Shown one piece after another: positions 21,801-32,374 of a DNA stretch of 64,000 nucleotides (its first letter is position 1; the number at the start of each line of letters is the position of its first letter). Position numbers and translations under genes: made by a program. The notes under the pieces were generated by a model. That model did no database searches. It was not told the DNA's origin and saw only the letters and a list, made by a program, of their open reading frames with translations. This stretch comes from Talpa occidentalis (Eukaryota > Chordata > Mammalia > Eulipotyphla > Talpidae), in contig NW_023603184.1 in assembly GCF_014898055.3 (NCBI RefSeq), positions 113,016,615 to 113,080,614 on the forward strand, written 5' to 3'.

Positions 21801-22239
21801 ATAAATTTAAAACACATATTATATATCATAAATAATAAATGTTACTATTCTTTGACCCTGGAATCATACTTCTAGTATTCAACCTCCAAGAAGTAACAAG
21901 ACATAGTCATTTAATAGCTGAAACAAGCAAAAGTCTGTTTCCAGAAAAAACTAATCATTTGCCTCAAGGATATCACTAATTTCTCCCCTGTACAAGTCCT
22001 TTTACTCCTTATTCCTAGGTGCATTTACATTTCCTTGTTTTGTATCTGGCTCATGTTCTCTGCCATTCCCTTTAGACTTTGGGTTTGGGACTGTGTTTTG
22101 CTTCCGGAGGCTAGCTCATTAATTTGGGATTCCTACTATTATTGGTCAGCACTATGCCAACTCCTCTGTGCAGAGTAAGCAATAATCCTGAGCTTTTCCC
22201 TTCCCCCTACCTCTGGCCTGCAATGTAAGGTGTCAGGTA
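21801..22239. other. No recognised feature
   Basis: No credible gene or placed repeat. Confidence 0.4.
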
Positions 22240-22590
22240 AATGTTTTTGTCAATTTCCTATTGTTGCCTCCAAACCACAGTGGCATAAACAATCATTTTT
22301 TCTATAACTGTGGATTACCAGTTTGTTTTGTAGTTAACTAGGTGGGTCTTATGATGTCTGTACCTGGCTCACTGCACCTGGATGATCTAAGTGGCCCTCA
22401 CACAGCTATTGGATAGGCCCCAGCACATTAACTTTGAGTCCCCAGCACATTAACTTTGACTTATCCACACAGAAGTAGCTTTTTGAGAAAGCAAGCCCCA
22501 ATGTGCAAACATTTTTCAACTCCCTGCCTATATTTCCTGATATTCCATTTGTCAAAATAAGTCACATCGCTAAACTCATGTTAAAAAACA
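22240..22590 (+). mobile_element. Old eutherian interspersed repeat, family not assigned
   Basis: The run AAACCACAGTGGCATAAACAATCA..., then GTGGATTACCAGTTTG, GCTCACTGCACCTGGATGATC, and later AAGCAAGCCCCAATGTGCAAACATTTTTCAA.CTC...TTGTCAAAATAAGTCACAT follows a familiar old repeat order (plain-text memory: 'accacagtggcttaaacaaca ... caagccccaatgtgcaagcgc ... caaagcaagtcacat'). I cannot assign a class reliably. It contains a 22-bp tandem duplication at 22418-22461. Confidence 0.4.
22418..22461. repeat. 22-bp tandem duplication
   Basis: Two adjacent 22-bp copies beginning ccccagcacattaacttt, at 22418-22439 and 22440-22461, with one difference (gagt/gact). A recent local duplication inside an old repeat. 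Confidence 0.9.
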
Positions 22591-22646
22591 ATTATACAAT
22601 GTTGTTAAAAAACATGAGTCACATGTTAAAAAACAATTATGCAATG
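22577..22646. repeat. 25-bp direct repeats 45 bp apart
   Basis: catgttaaaaaacaattat followed by acaatg at 22577-22601 recurs as the same 19 bases followed by gcaatg at 22622-22646. A third partial unit, gttaaaaaacatg, lies between them. Confidence 0.85.
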
Positions 22647-22649
22647 ACA

Positions 22650-25329
22650 AAAGCACAGGAAGATATGCGTCATTGAAGGTAATTACTTTAGAAGTACGCT
22701 ATAATTATATTACATATAAGTATACCAATCATTGGAGAACTCTCATATAAAATTCAATGATAGGACAATTGTTAAGTAAATTTTTAAATGTTCATTTTAT
22801 AAAATATTATACAACCTTTAAGAAGAATAATTACTAATCTATGAAACAACAGAAAAATGAGTTTAGGAATCTAAGTGAAATAATAGCTCAAATTTATAAT
22901 TATGAAAATAAGAATGAAAGAGAAAAAAACTTCTTTGTAGTAATGAATGAATGTTTATTTTCAATTTTAAAATATTTTGTGATATTATATTTTTTATGAA
23001 GGTAAATGTTAAATACCTGATAGTAGAACTTAGCATAGTATCATATTAAGTATTTTTGTTTGGAGATTTGTTTTGGTCAAGTCAATCTGGATTATTTTAA
23101 ATCTGTATGTGTGAATCAAATATATTAACCTTCTAAAAGAAAGTTGTCGTGGTTTTGTATAAATTCACTCCCTTTTCTGCTTTATTTGCTAGTTGGTAAC
23201 ATGAAGGATAAAGACAAAAATGGATAAATGGGTAAATATTAAGTCTTTGATTCCTGCATAAATTGTCACTCATTTCACAGAAAGTTTGTTTAATATCAGT
23301 AAGTAAGTATCACTGCAAATTTGAACAGATCACCAAAGTTATAAACTGGCACTATCCTCATTCATTTGCATAAATATATGAAACTCACCCTAAATGTCAG
23401 AATATCTAAAAATGTGAAATATAGTCACATTTTTATCTGCAATTTATAGTGGTGCTCTATTTTAATTTCATACTCGTGATGAATAAGATGGTGAAGTTAA
23501 GTATTAAAAATCTTAAGTTGCAAAAAACAGCTTTTATTTGGCTCTTCTTTTTGTGTTATTTACAGTGGGTATGTTAAAGATATTTTTCATTTAAAATTAT
23601 CTTGGATTTTTAGTTTTAAGTATCATTTATTGTTAGAAAACTAACAACTACCTTTGGGCAGCATGTATTACAAATGGATAGAGATTTGACAATTTTATCT
23701 AGACTTTAAAGTATTAAAGCATTCTTCATTACACATAATTCCTCCTAAGGAATCTCACTTTTGAAGTCTGAACTGGTTACTGAAATTTAAATTTATATTA
23801 ATCCTGTGAAGTTCCATTCCTAACTTTAGAAAATGCTATATTGATAATGTATCATAAAACATAGTTTCCAACTCCTCTGAAATCAATACTCACATTCAAC
23901 TGGAGCAAGTTATTTGTTAGGGTTGTTTTTTTGTGTGTGTGTTTTGGGTTTTATTTTTACTTTTTTAGGTTCATCAATTTTTTTTTTAATAATAGTGCCC
24001 TAAACTTCTGCATTCAATTTGTGACTTATGCACAGTTTCTTATTTCACCTGACACAAAAGAGAAAGCCAAAATGTTAAAATCAGGCTGCTTGGAACTTTG
24101 AAAGATCATGAACATGTTACTTATTTATGGGCAAAAAGATTGTGAGCCCACTAAGCTGACACTGCACACTGACTGCTGATCAATATGACTGCATTTGAAG
24201 AACTAATTGGCCAAGAGAAATAAAAGATACATACTGGCTATGTTAAACATCCTGTCCTGAGAGACTTGTTGCTTGTTATAGCATTTCTTTTAAAACTGTG
24301 ACTACTAGAGGATGTCATTATTTCCTATAAGAGGAGGACATTTATAAATGCCAATTTAAGCACTAAAATAAAAGTTACATTATAAATGGAACACAGACTC
24401 TCATTTACACATTCCTGGAGAAATTTAGGAATTCATTTGCAGATGTTTTAAATTCACAAAGTGTTTAAACAGCTATCATTTAAATTTAAACATCATGAAT
24501 TAACATGCTTGTACCAAACATCAATATGCATTAATTCAACAGTCAATATCTAATATGAAGGCTAAAGTAAGCACGATTTTATATTCTGAAAACATATATC
24601 ACTTGGCAAAAGGGAAGATGGTCATTGCTTGGCAAGAGGCTGGAAAAATACATCTGAAATTTGTTATAGCATAACTTAAAGTTCACTCTAAGTATGAAAT
24701 TTATTAGCCATATAAAGTGTAGGTATACAGAAATAAAAATGTGACATATCTTAAATTGTGTATATGCTACATTCTTCATTCACTGAGCTAAGTACCGGTA
24801 AGCATTTTAACATGGGCTTTGGGCAATTTGTTAGCTATGTCCAGCCAAATCAAGACATGATAACCTACTAAGTCTGAGCTCCAATTCTATTTTATCCAAA
24901 GTCACCTCTACTTGGACCTGCTTAGACCAAACTTGTGTTGTTCAAGGGTCAAGATCACTCTTAGGCAATGGTCACTCCACAGCAGACCTCTGTGACCAGC
25001 AGGGTGGGTGTCAATCTCATTTTCTGCATGACTGACAAAGCCTAAAAGAAATGAGGACTTCAAACGGCCCTTGTCCTCCAGGTCCAAACTTCCTCCAAGC
25101 TCTGCCCCCTCCTCCTTCATAGGTTCTCGGGTTGGGGTAGAAAACAAAACTCCAGGTTTAACATTAGGCTAACTCAGGTTATGTTCCTTGAGGTTTAAAG
25201 TGGACTACTTTACCCTTCTTTGGGAGGCATAATCTGCTGTCTCGCAGTTAGAAAACAAGAAAAGATGATACTAAGACACAGGTCAAGTCCAAAATTGGAG
25301 AACTATTAGAGCCAATGGCTTATCTTCCA
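22650..25329. other. Low-copy interval
   Basis: About 2.7 kb with no SINE or clear LINE. 22680-22990 has faint resemblance to an old L1ME-type 3' end (aaaatattatacaacctttaagaagaat), which I do not call. A GT-rich stretch is at 23930-23945. No frame longer than about 80 codons. 24880-25330 may extend the LTR-type repeat called next. Confidence 0.45.
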
Positions 25330-25665
25330 GTCTGAGGCCAAAAGTCTTAGAAAAGGTGGACCACTGGTTTAAGTCCCATGTTCCAATGGCCAAACAACAA
25401 AGAGCTCCAATGTGTGGAAGGAATGTCCCAACTCAAGAAGAAAGAGGAGAAACTGTGCTATGTCTAATTGAGCCCTCAATAAGTTCAATGATACCACTCA
25501 CTTTGGTGGTGATGAATCTTCTCTATGAAGTACATGAAATAAAATGCTAATCTGTTCCAGAAACACCCTCACAGAGACAAGCAGAAACAATGTGTTTATA
25601 ACTATGTGGGCATTCTATTGCCCAGTAAAGTTGACACACAAAATAACCATTATATCCTTTTTGAC
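25330..25665 (+). mobile_element. LTR-type old repeat fragment, probably MaLR-like
   Basis: Landmarks in order: GGAATGTCCCAACTCAAGAAG, then AAATGCTAATCTGTTCCAGAAACACCCTCACAGA, GGGCATTCTATTGCCCAGTAAAGTTGACACACAAAATAACCAT. The last part matches a common mammalian repeat end ('cccagtcaagttgacacataaaattaaccatca') that I associate with LTR-class elements. No internal retroviral genes are present. Family uncertain. Confidence 0.45.
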
Positions 25666-26479
25666 ATACTTCCATTTTTTGGCTAACTTAAGTACCCTTC
25701 CAACCGTAACAGCTACCATGCCCTGAACCTTCCACTTTAACCATAAGACCCAGGTCCAGATTAAATTCCATAGAGTCATTAGAATTAATCATTATTTGTA
25801 TCTTCAATTTCTATCCACCTGTCTCTATCCTTCTCAAATACTCATTAAAATCCTATCGATTTCCTTGGAGTTTGCAACCTAGTAGTTGAGGATTGCTAGA
25901 CAAAGTCAATATATTGACCCTACTGCACACTAATGATTACTAGTTTTAACTGGATAATCAACATTGCCCATCAATCTTACTCAATTTTCAATAAGATTGG
26001 TAAAATAGTCATAGCAATGACTTTTTAAATCTCTTATACTAAATAAAGATCTCACTTCCCTCATCTTTTCACCTCACTCTCAGGATAAATAATCTCAGTT
26101 ACTTAGTAAAGGATCTTGAAATCAATGGACAAAATATATCTCATTGCATCATCTGCAAAGTTACACTGAATCTGCATTAATCCTCCTTTCACTCTTGTTC
26201 TATAGGTGTGAAGGTTCGGATTTCTCTTCTCCTATAAGATTATCACTAACATGTATTACGGATCTTTTTTTTTTTTTTTTCATTTTCTCGGAGTCCTACC
26301 TTTATTATACTCTCTCTTGTTACAGGTTCTTATGTATCAATACTCAAATATCCTTGGATAGCTTTGGTATTAAAGGGAAAAATATCACTTTCCGAGATCC
26401 TTTTCATATGTATAGTATTTTCCACATTTTTCCAAACAAATCAATTGAAAGGAATTTCTGTACATATTGCTTTATCTCC
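25666..26479. other. No firm feature
   Basis: AT-rich with an oligo-T run at 26266-26280. The 112-codon plus frame at 26144-26482 crosses the T-run and has no domain. Some pyrimidine-rich text may be further L2 sequence. Confidence 0.4.
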
Positions 26480-26765
26480 TAAATCCACACTGAATAGAGA
26501 CTCACTTCCCATCTGGCTTCTGCCTTGCACTATACCAAAACAACTCTTACTAAAGACACCAATAATACTTCCTGACCTCCTCCAATATTTTACTTAAATA
26601 ATTCTTACTCAGCCTTCAGAGAAACTTAGATGTTAATATGAGCACATCGTTTAAATTATGTTGTCACAGTACTCTGTATTTAGTCTTCTTAGCATTTGTC
26701 ATAGGTTGTAATTTAATACTTTTGTTATGGCTTCCAGGCACTTCTCTCCATGATAACACATCTAA
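26480..26765 (+). mobile_element. L2-type LINE fragment
   Basis: CCCATCTGGCTTCTGCCTTGCACTATACC...CTCTTACTAAAGACACCAATAATACTTCCTGACCTCC fits the L2 consensus order 'aatctggcttccgccc...ctcactaaggtcaccaatgacctcc', upstream of the segment present at 4641. Heavily diverged. Confidence 0.5.
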
Positions 26766-27281
26766 ATAAAATTTCTGACTCAGAAGCATTATTGAATTAT
26801 TAAGAGTAACACTACTATCACAGCAAAGTTTGTAAAAAGAAATCTGCTTGTTGCAACTATTCCCCTAAGACTTACTCAACACTGCAATTACTCTAATCTC
26901 TTTTCTCTTTTTTCTGTCTGCCTAAGACAGTGAATTCTAACTCCAGGTAATCATCTAGCCTCCTAATTTTTTCCCAACTATCAAGCTACTTCTTTATTAT
27001 ATGTAAAAATCTAATATTTTCTGGCAGAAAAAATAAAACTGAGAAGGGTAGTACCAAGAAAGTGGGAAAAATTATAATCTCTTCAATGATTTTCAGTTCA
27101 TAACCTTTCTTAATTACACAGTTCTCATCTTTCTTAGATCTCTGATACAAACATGAAGGAAGGCATGAAGGAATATTTGACCAAAGAAACTTGCAATGAC
27201 ATCTAATTCACTGAGACTATGCCAAGAAAAAAGAATGACAATATTTAGAATGAAATCTTTGTGCTATTTCATTTTTTTATT
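26766..27281. other. No recognised feature
   Basis: No gene or placed repeat. Confidence 0.4.
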
Positions 27282-27480
27282 TGAACATTTATTTTTATTA
27301 TATTATTTTTATTAAGGTAACATTGGTTCACAGCACTGGATATGTTTAGAAATACAGATTCACACCTCTTCAGATACATGTTACTATACCACACTCACCA
27401 CTGAAGCACACATAATCCTCTAACATATTGTGGAGAATTATTTCATAGGTTTGCAAGTTTGTCCTTTTCTTTTAGAGGTC
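27282..27480 (-). mobile_element. L1 (L1MA/B-type) 3' end, minus strand
   Basis: tttattaaggtaacattggttcacagcactggatatg and CTTCAGATACATGTTACTATACCACACTCACCACTGAAG correspond to the reverse complement of an L1M-type 3'UTR. The same segment occurs at 49108-49260, a useful internal confirmation. Only the last part of the UTR remains. Confidence 0.65.
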
Positions 27481-27793
27481 TAAAGAATTCCACCTTCTTC
27501 ATTTAATTTCCCTTTGATAGAAAGCTAAGAAGAGCATAACTATGCCAAGTCATTTAATTACTTTTTGATATGATGTGCCATTTTAATTAATTTGGGGTTA
27601 AGTTCCCTTACTACAAAATACAATGGTAAGAGTTCTTATTACCCTTTTATTTTTCCCATTACTCTGAGGAGGAGAAGGGAGATTACTAAAGTTTTTTAAC
27701 ATCAAAGTTTATAAGTTGAAGAAAATTAAGATTTAGCATATATTTTGTGTACTCAGTAAGAGTACACACACTACCTACAAAATATTTAGGCAT

Positions 27794-28086
27794 CAAACAT
27801 CTACAGAGCTTCCCTGTGGTCTAGGGGTTAAGTATCAGTGCTATCATTTCTATTATTGCTTCCCCTTGAGTTGGTTCCCTGGTCAAGGAGCTAACCGACA
27901 TATAACCTCCCCTGTTGCTGCTCCCCTTAGCAGTGTATTTCGGTAGATTTGTCTGTTATGATCCCCTCTCTGTCTCTGGTGAATCCTTTCACACTCACAT
28001 CTCTGGCTTACGCCCCAGTTGTTCTATGCATAAAAAATAAAATGTTTAAAACTTAAAAAAAAAATTTAAAGAAACATGTTTACAGA
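27794..28086 (+). mobile_element. Divergent SINE copy 8 with tRNA-Glu-like head
   Basis: SINE body about 27806-28070. The head reads cttccctgtggtctaggggttaagtatc, closer to a tRNA-Glu gene (tccctggtggtctagtggttaggattc) than any other copy here, and the B-box region is ggttccctggtcaagg. The 3' half is the same CT-rich body (cagcagtgtatttcgg, tctgtctctggtgaatcc) with a TATGCATAAAAAATAAAATG tail. Flanks aaacatctacaga and aaacatgtttacaga (27794-27806; 28072-28086) may be a decayed TSD. Probably the oldest SINE in the window. Confidence 0.8.
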
Positions 28087-28688
28087 CTTTCTTGGAGATT
28101 TTTCATCCTAACAAAATAACAGTTTCTTGCGAAGTCTTTGAAAGTCTATTTTTTTTTGTGAGTCAGTTTCATGGCATTTTTTTATAAGCTATCAGTATTT
28201 ATCTTTTACTAAATCATATCACTATATAAATAAGAAGATGCTCTCTGACTCAATATCAAAATAAAAAAATAATTATATCTAAGACTATCAAGCAGTTAAA
28301 CTTACATATTTTCCAATACCATTTGTCAACACTTACTTCTCACCAGGTCAAATGCCCAGTGACTTTGTCTCTTACCATTCAACATACAGATCCAGAATTT
28401 AGCCTTGAGGGAGCAACATCGAATTCAGTTTCCTTAGACCTGCCTCTTTTTGGATCATTCCAAAACACATGCCCTTTTATAAAGGGAGCTGCTGTTCAGT
28501 TCTCTAGGATTTCAACTTTTTATGCAGAAATTTCTAGCAAAGTACACGAAGATTTTTCTCTCCAAAATAACTTTTTGTTAATTTCATGTCCTAAGGAACA
28601 ATGAAAAAAAAATGACTCATTCTCATACTTTTTGGGCTGCTTTACACAGCAATGGGTCCAAACTCATCAGGAACCAATTATTCTAAAT

Positions 28689-29176
28689 CAGGGGTTAACA
28701 AAATATTTTATCTTTTTACTAAGACCCAACTAGTAACAATGTTAGGCATTGCAGGCCATAGGGTCTCAAAATTACTCAACTCTGGGCCTCTCTGGTGATG
28801 CAGGCAGTTGAGCGCCGCACTGTGAAGCTGTCCGCAGCCTCTGCAGCGCAGGTTTGATCCCAACTGGCCGGCTAGAATCCCACAGGGAGAAGCAGACCTC
28901 TCCTCTCTGGCCTGCTGCTCCCCTCAGCAGTTTTATTTCTTCAGTCTGCCTGTTCTGTTCCCTGCTCTATCTCTGGTGAATCCTCTTGCCCTCCCGCACA
29001 TCTGGCCTGTACCACAGTTCTTGTATAAAAATAAAAATCTTTAAAAAAAATTGCTCAACTCTGCCATTGTGATACAAAAGTATTTATAAACAATCCATAA
29101 ATGAATGAGTCTGTAAATGTTATAAAACTTCATTTACTGCTGATAAACTGCTGCTGTGCATAGTTTCTGATCCCTG
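28689..29176 (+). mobile_element. hAT-Charlie-type non-autonomous DNA transposon, split by a SINE
   Basis: Ends are caggggttaacaaaa at 28689 and tagtttctgatccctg at 29161-29176, inverted to each other over CAGGG.TNA. The interior (aggcattgcaggccatagggtctc..., then ...ctcaactctgccattgtgatac and ataaaacttcatttac) follows the familiar consensus 'aggctttgcgggccatatggtctc ... actcaactctgccgttgtag ... aataaaactttattta'. The 8-bp flanks ttctaaat / ttttaaac match at 6 of 8, as expected for hAT target duplication. No transposase frame is present. SINE copy 9 interrupts it. Confidence 0.75.
28768..29062 (+). mobile_element. SINE copy 9 with TSD, inside the hAT element
   Basis: SINE body about 28784-29046; flanks aaaattactcaactct (28768-28783) and aaaattgctcaactct (29047-29062), one mismatch over 16 bp. 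Intermediate subfamily (CAGGCAGTTGAGCGCCGCACTGTGAAGC). B box ggtttgatccc has one change from consensus. Shows that the SINE is younger than the DNA transposon. Confidence 0.93.
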
Positions 29177-29194
29177 TTTTAAACTAACATACAG

Positions 29195-29440
29195 GAAGGC
29201 AGATTGGCACACAGGAAAGAGCATGGTTATTGAAGTCAACCAAGTATGTCTTCAAATCCTGGCTCTTGCAATTTATATACTCTGGTTCAATCGTAATATA
29301 TCTTTGAGTCTGTTTTATCTGTTAAAAGGAGATTATATCTCCTGCCTTATACATGTTCTGTGAATATGAAATTAGATAAAGAATGTATATTGAAAATTTC
29401 AACAATAAATTCTATAATGATGAAAATAAAAATCATAATA
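29195..29440 (+). mobile_element. MIR-type SINE fragment
   Basis: Order matches MIR: ggaaagagcatggttattgaagtc, tcaaatcctggctcttgcaatttatatac, gagtctgttttatctgttaaaagg, tcctgccttatac, and a tail around tttcaacaataaat. The central TCCTGGCTCT and downstream TCTGTTAAAA landmarks are clear. Confidence 0.7.
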
Positions 29441-29896
29441 ATAACATTTCTATTTTTGTGAATTTCTATTTTTCTGAATCCTTTGTTATTTCCACTTCTA
29501 TAAAGCTTGTTTTAGAGTCAGTGGTCTAGGTAAATGTTTGATCTAGAATGGTTTGTACCTATATAGATAAGTTTAAGCTATGCTAGTTATAAAAACATAT
29601 TAAGTCTGACTTTAATTAACTAAATGAGTAATAATCATCAATCAGTAACTTGAGCATAACAAAAAAGTTTCAGTGTATAATCTATTATAGCCTTAATTCT
29701 GTAAACCCAGAGTTGTAGGTTATTATAATTTTCATCATGAAAATCTATCTTAATTAGTAAGATAGATGACATTCAATATAATTTTGCTACAATCCTATTA
29801 TGCAATTATTCAGTGACATTATCTTCACAGTGAAAATATTTAAAAATTAAATATTTAATATTTAAATTATTTATAAATTATATATGACAGACATTC

Positions 29897-29901
<5 letters not shown>
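29441..29901. other. AT-rich, nothing recognised
   Basis: Very AT-rich with small inverted repeats (aaatattt/aaatattt around 29835-29875). No gene. Confidence 0.45.
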
Positions 29902-29936
<35 letters not shown>

Positions 29937-29964
29937 ACAGACAGACACACACACACACACACAC
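29902..29964. repeat. Compound (TA)n-(ACAG)n-(CA)n microsatellite
   Basis: TA run at 29902-29933, then AAAGACAGACAGACAG and a CA run to 29964. A compound slippage locus. Confidence 0.95.
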
Positions 29965-31690
29965 TTAAAATACTTGGTTACTCTGACTAAATATGAATAC
30001 CACAGTCCATTTCCAAATTTTACCATATTATCTTTTCCAAATTTTCACTGGAAAAGTAATAGAAACTACCATTAATGGTATCCATTCATTCTCAGCATTA
30101 GCATTTAAGTTATACACTATCATTAAAAAAAATTCTTTATGCTACTTTTTAGGCAAATGTATAATTTACAACATGTTCACAGAGTAACATTTTTCAGATA
30201 AAGTACAACAATTCCATATTAAATAAATTGCAAAGTTGTGTAGGAGAAGCTGTAAGAATATAAGAAAATGTACACTGAGGTAATCTGAACCAAATTTTTT
30301 TTTTAATATCTGTCATGTCCTGGTATTGAGATATTATTCGCGGCATATCTACATTTTTTGGTATCACCTTTTGTCCCAGACCATTTTTTCAAAGATGTTT
30401 GTATAATAAACAGATCTGGAAGACAGAGATGGTGCCTCCCTCAGAAAAGAGGACATTGTTTCTTGGTAAGTATAATAAAGATATTTCCCTCTGAGACAAA
30501 GATCAGAAAGTTTTGTGAACATTATTGTATAAAATTAGGAGTTTTCCATTTTTTTTCTCAGCTGAGAAAGACCAGTGGGCTATGGTTTTGTTTTGATCCA
30601 TGCTATGTAACCTGGAAACTGTTTTCAGGTAATATAAAATTGTAATGGACAATTGTAATGCTCAAACTTTTGTTTCCTTTCTGACAGGGATCATGGTCCT
30701 CTGCTACCTGTTATTCAATACTTAAAGACATTTTTTGTACATTTTTTTCAGTATTCTAGTTTTTTACAGTGGGAGAACAAAATCAAGGTGATGTTTTCAT
30801 TGTTGACAACAGATAAACATTTGCATTTCTAAAGTTTTCAAAATTATGAAGTTGCTATAAAAACAGATTTGGAATATAGTAAATGAATAACATGCAAAAA
30901 ATAATAAACATCTGAAGACATCATGAGGAATAAGAGATCATTCCATGAGGTTTTTCTAAATTTAAGTTCCATCTATATGACACATGCTCTGTGGATGAAC
31001 AGAGAATGATAGTAGCAATAATACAAACAGTAGTAACAAGCAAAATCATTTAATGACTAATTTTCAAGGCTCACAATATACTAATAATTTTTGAGTAATT
31101 CTTATTATTAAGATATTTTACTATGTGTAGTATGGCACACAAGGATATGTCTTAGATTTTATATTAGGGACATAAAATTTAGTCATGGAAATAAGACAAC
31201 TTCTGTCTATCATCAGTGTACATTTATCCAAGTGCAAACTTTTTCAACTATAAATAAAAAGTTGAACAAGATGATATTTAAAGTATTCTTACCTTTGAAA
31301 AGTTATGGCTCACATAAAAAAAAAATTCTGAAACTTTATGTGTTTATCTCTATATTATATAGGAGAAGGAGGATTAAAAAAATAAGTATCCAATACTTGC
31401 TCTCAAATATTTAAAAAAAAAATTACATTTTATGAAAAAGAGTGTCAACAAGAAAACTGTGAAATGCTAAAATATGCACTGCTAGGAATCTATGCAATAA
31501 TATTAATTAGCATGAGTTGGGGTTCCTATTATTATGATTTACCACATAAACAGAAGATTGAACTAAAGGAATATAATTATTTTTAAACTTTAGTTGGAGG
31601 TTTAATTTGTGAGTAAGAAGATGAGAAGGTCCTCTCACTGAGCATATCCTCACTAACAAACTTTGCAACACCTTTCAAATGCAGTACTCT
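29965..31690. other. Low-copy AT-rich interval
   Basis: No repeat that I can place. The longest frame (95 codons, 30358-30645) has no domain. Nothing else supported. Confidence 0.45.
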
Positions 31691-31702
31691 GAGATTATTA
31701 TT
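31691..31702. repeat. L1 target-site duplication, left copy
   Basis: gagattattatt, identical to 37936-37947. In the element's own orientation the site reads TTTAAAATAATAATCTC at the 5' flank, in line with the L1 endonuclease preference for TT|AAAA. Confidence 0.85.
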
Positions 31703-31923
31703 GTTTTTTAACTTGCCAAAAGTAACACATTTTTTTTTAATTTTTTTAAATAATAAATTTTGTTTTTGTATTCCCCATACAATTGCAACCCCCCCATTCT
31801 GACCCCAATCCCTCCCCTCCCGCCCTCACCCCCCAAAATGTGTCTCTGGTTCATAGTTTTTTGTTGATTTTGATTTTCACTTTCTTACAGTTATTCATTT
31901 TCCTGGTCCCTTATTTAAGTTTT

Positions 31924-32283
31924 CTAGATTCCTGCTATGAGTGAGATCATCCGGTATTTTTCTTTTTCTTTCTGGCTTATTTCGCTGAGCATGATCCCTT
32001 CCAGCTCCATCCATGTTGCTGCAAATTGCATGTGTTTATCTTTTTTGAATGCTGAGTAATATTCCATGGTATATATGTACCACATCTTCTTGATCCAGAC
32101 ATCTATTTTTGGGCATTTGGGCTGTTTCCAAAGCTTAGCTATTGTAAATAGAGCTGCTATAAACATAGGGGTGCAGGTGTTCTTAGGAATTGATGTTTCT
32201 GTGTCCTTTGGGTAAATACCTAGGAGTGGAATTGCTGGATCATATGGAAGCTCTATGTTTAGTAGGTCCAGAAATATCCACAC
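31924..32283 (-). pseudogene. L1 ORF2 last ~119 codons
   Basis: C-terminal end of ORF2p, aligning residue by residue with 14237-14593 of the young L1. It ends at the same natural stop. It is out of frame with the upstream ORF2 segment because an A-run has eight instead of seven A (plus-strand T-run at 32379-32386), and a TGA replaces CGA just downstream of that run. It encodes no complete domain. Confidence 0.93.
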
Positions 32284-32374
32284 AACTCTCCACAGTGGTT
32301 GGACCAGTTTGCACTTCCACCAGCAGTGCAGGAGAGTTCCTTTTTCTCCACACCCTCACCAACATTTGTTGTTG

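Noticed and set aside
22680..22990. L1ME-type 3' end
   Set aside because: Only a faint ATTATACAACCTTTAAGAAGAAT resemblance; not enough to call.
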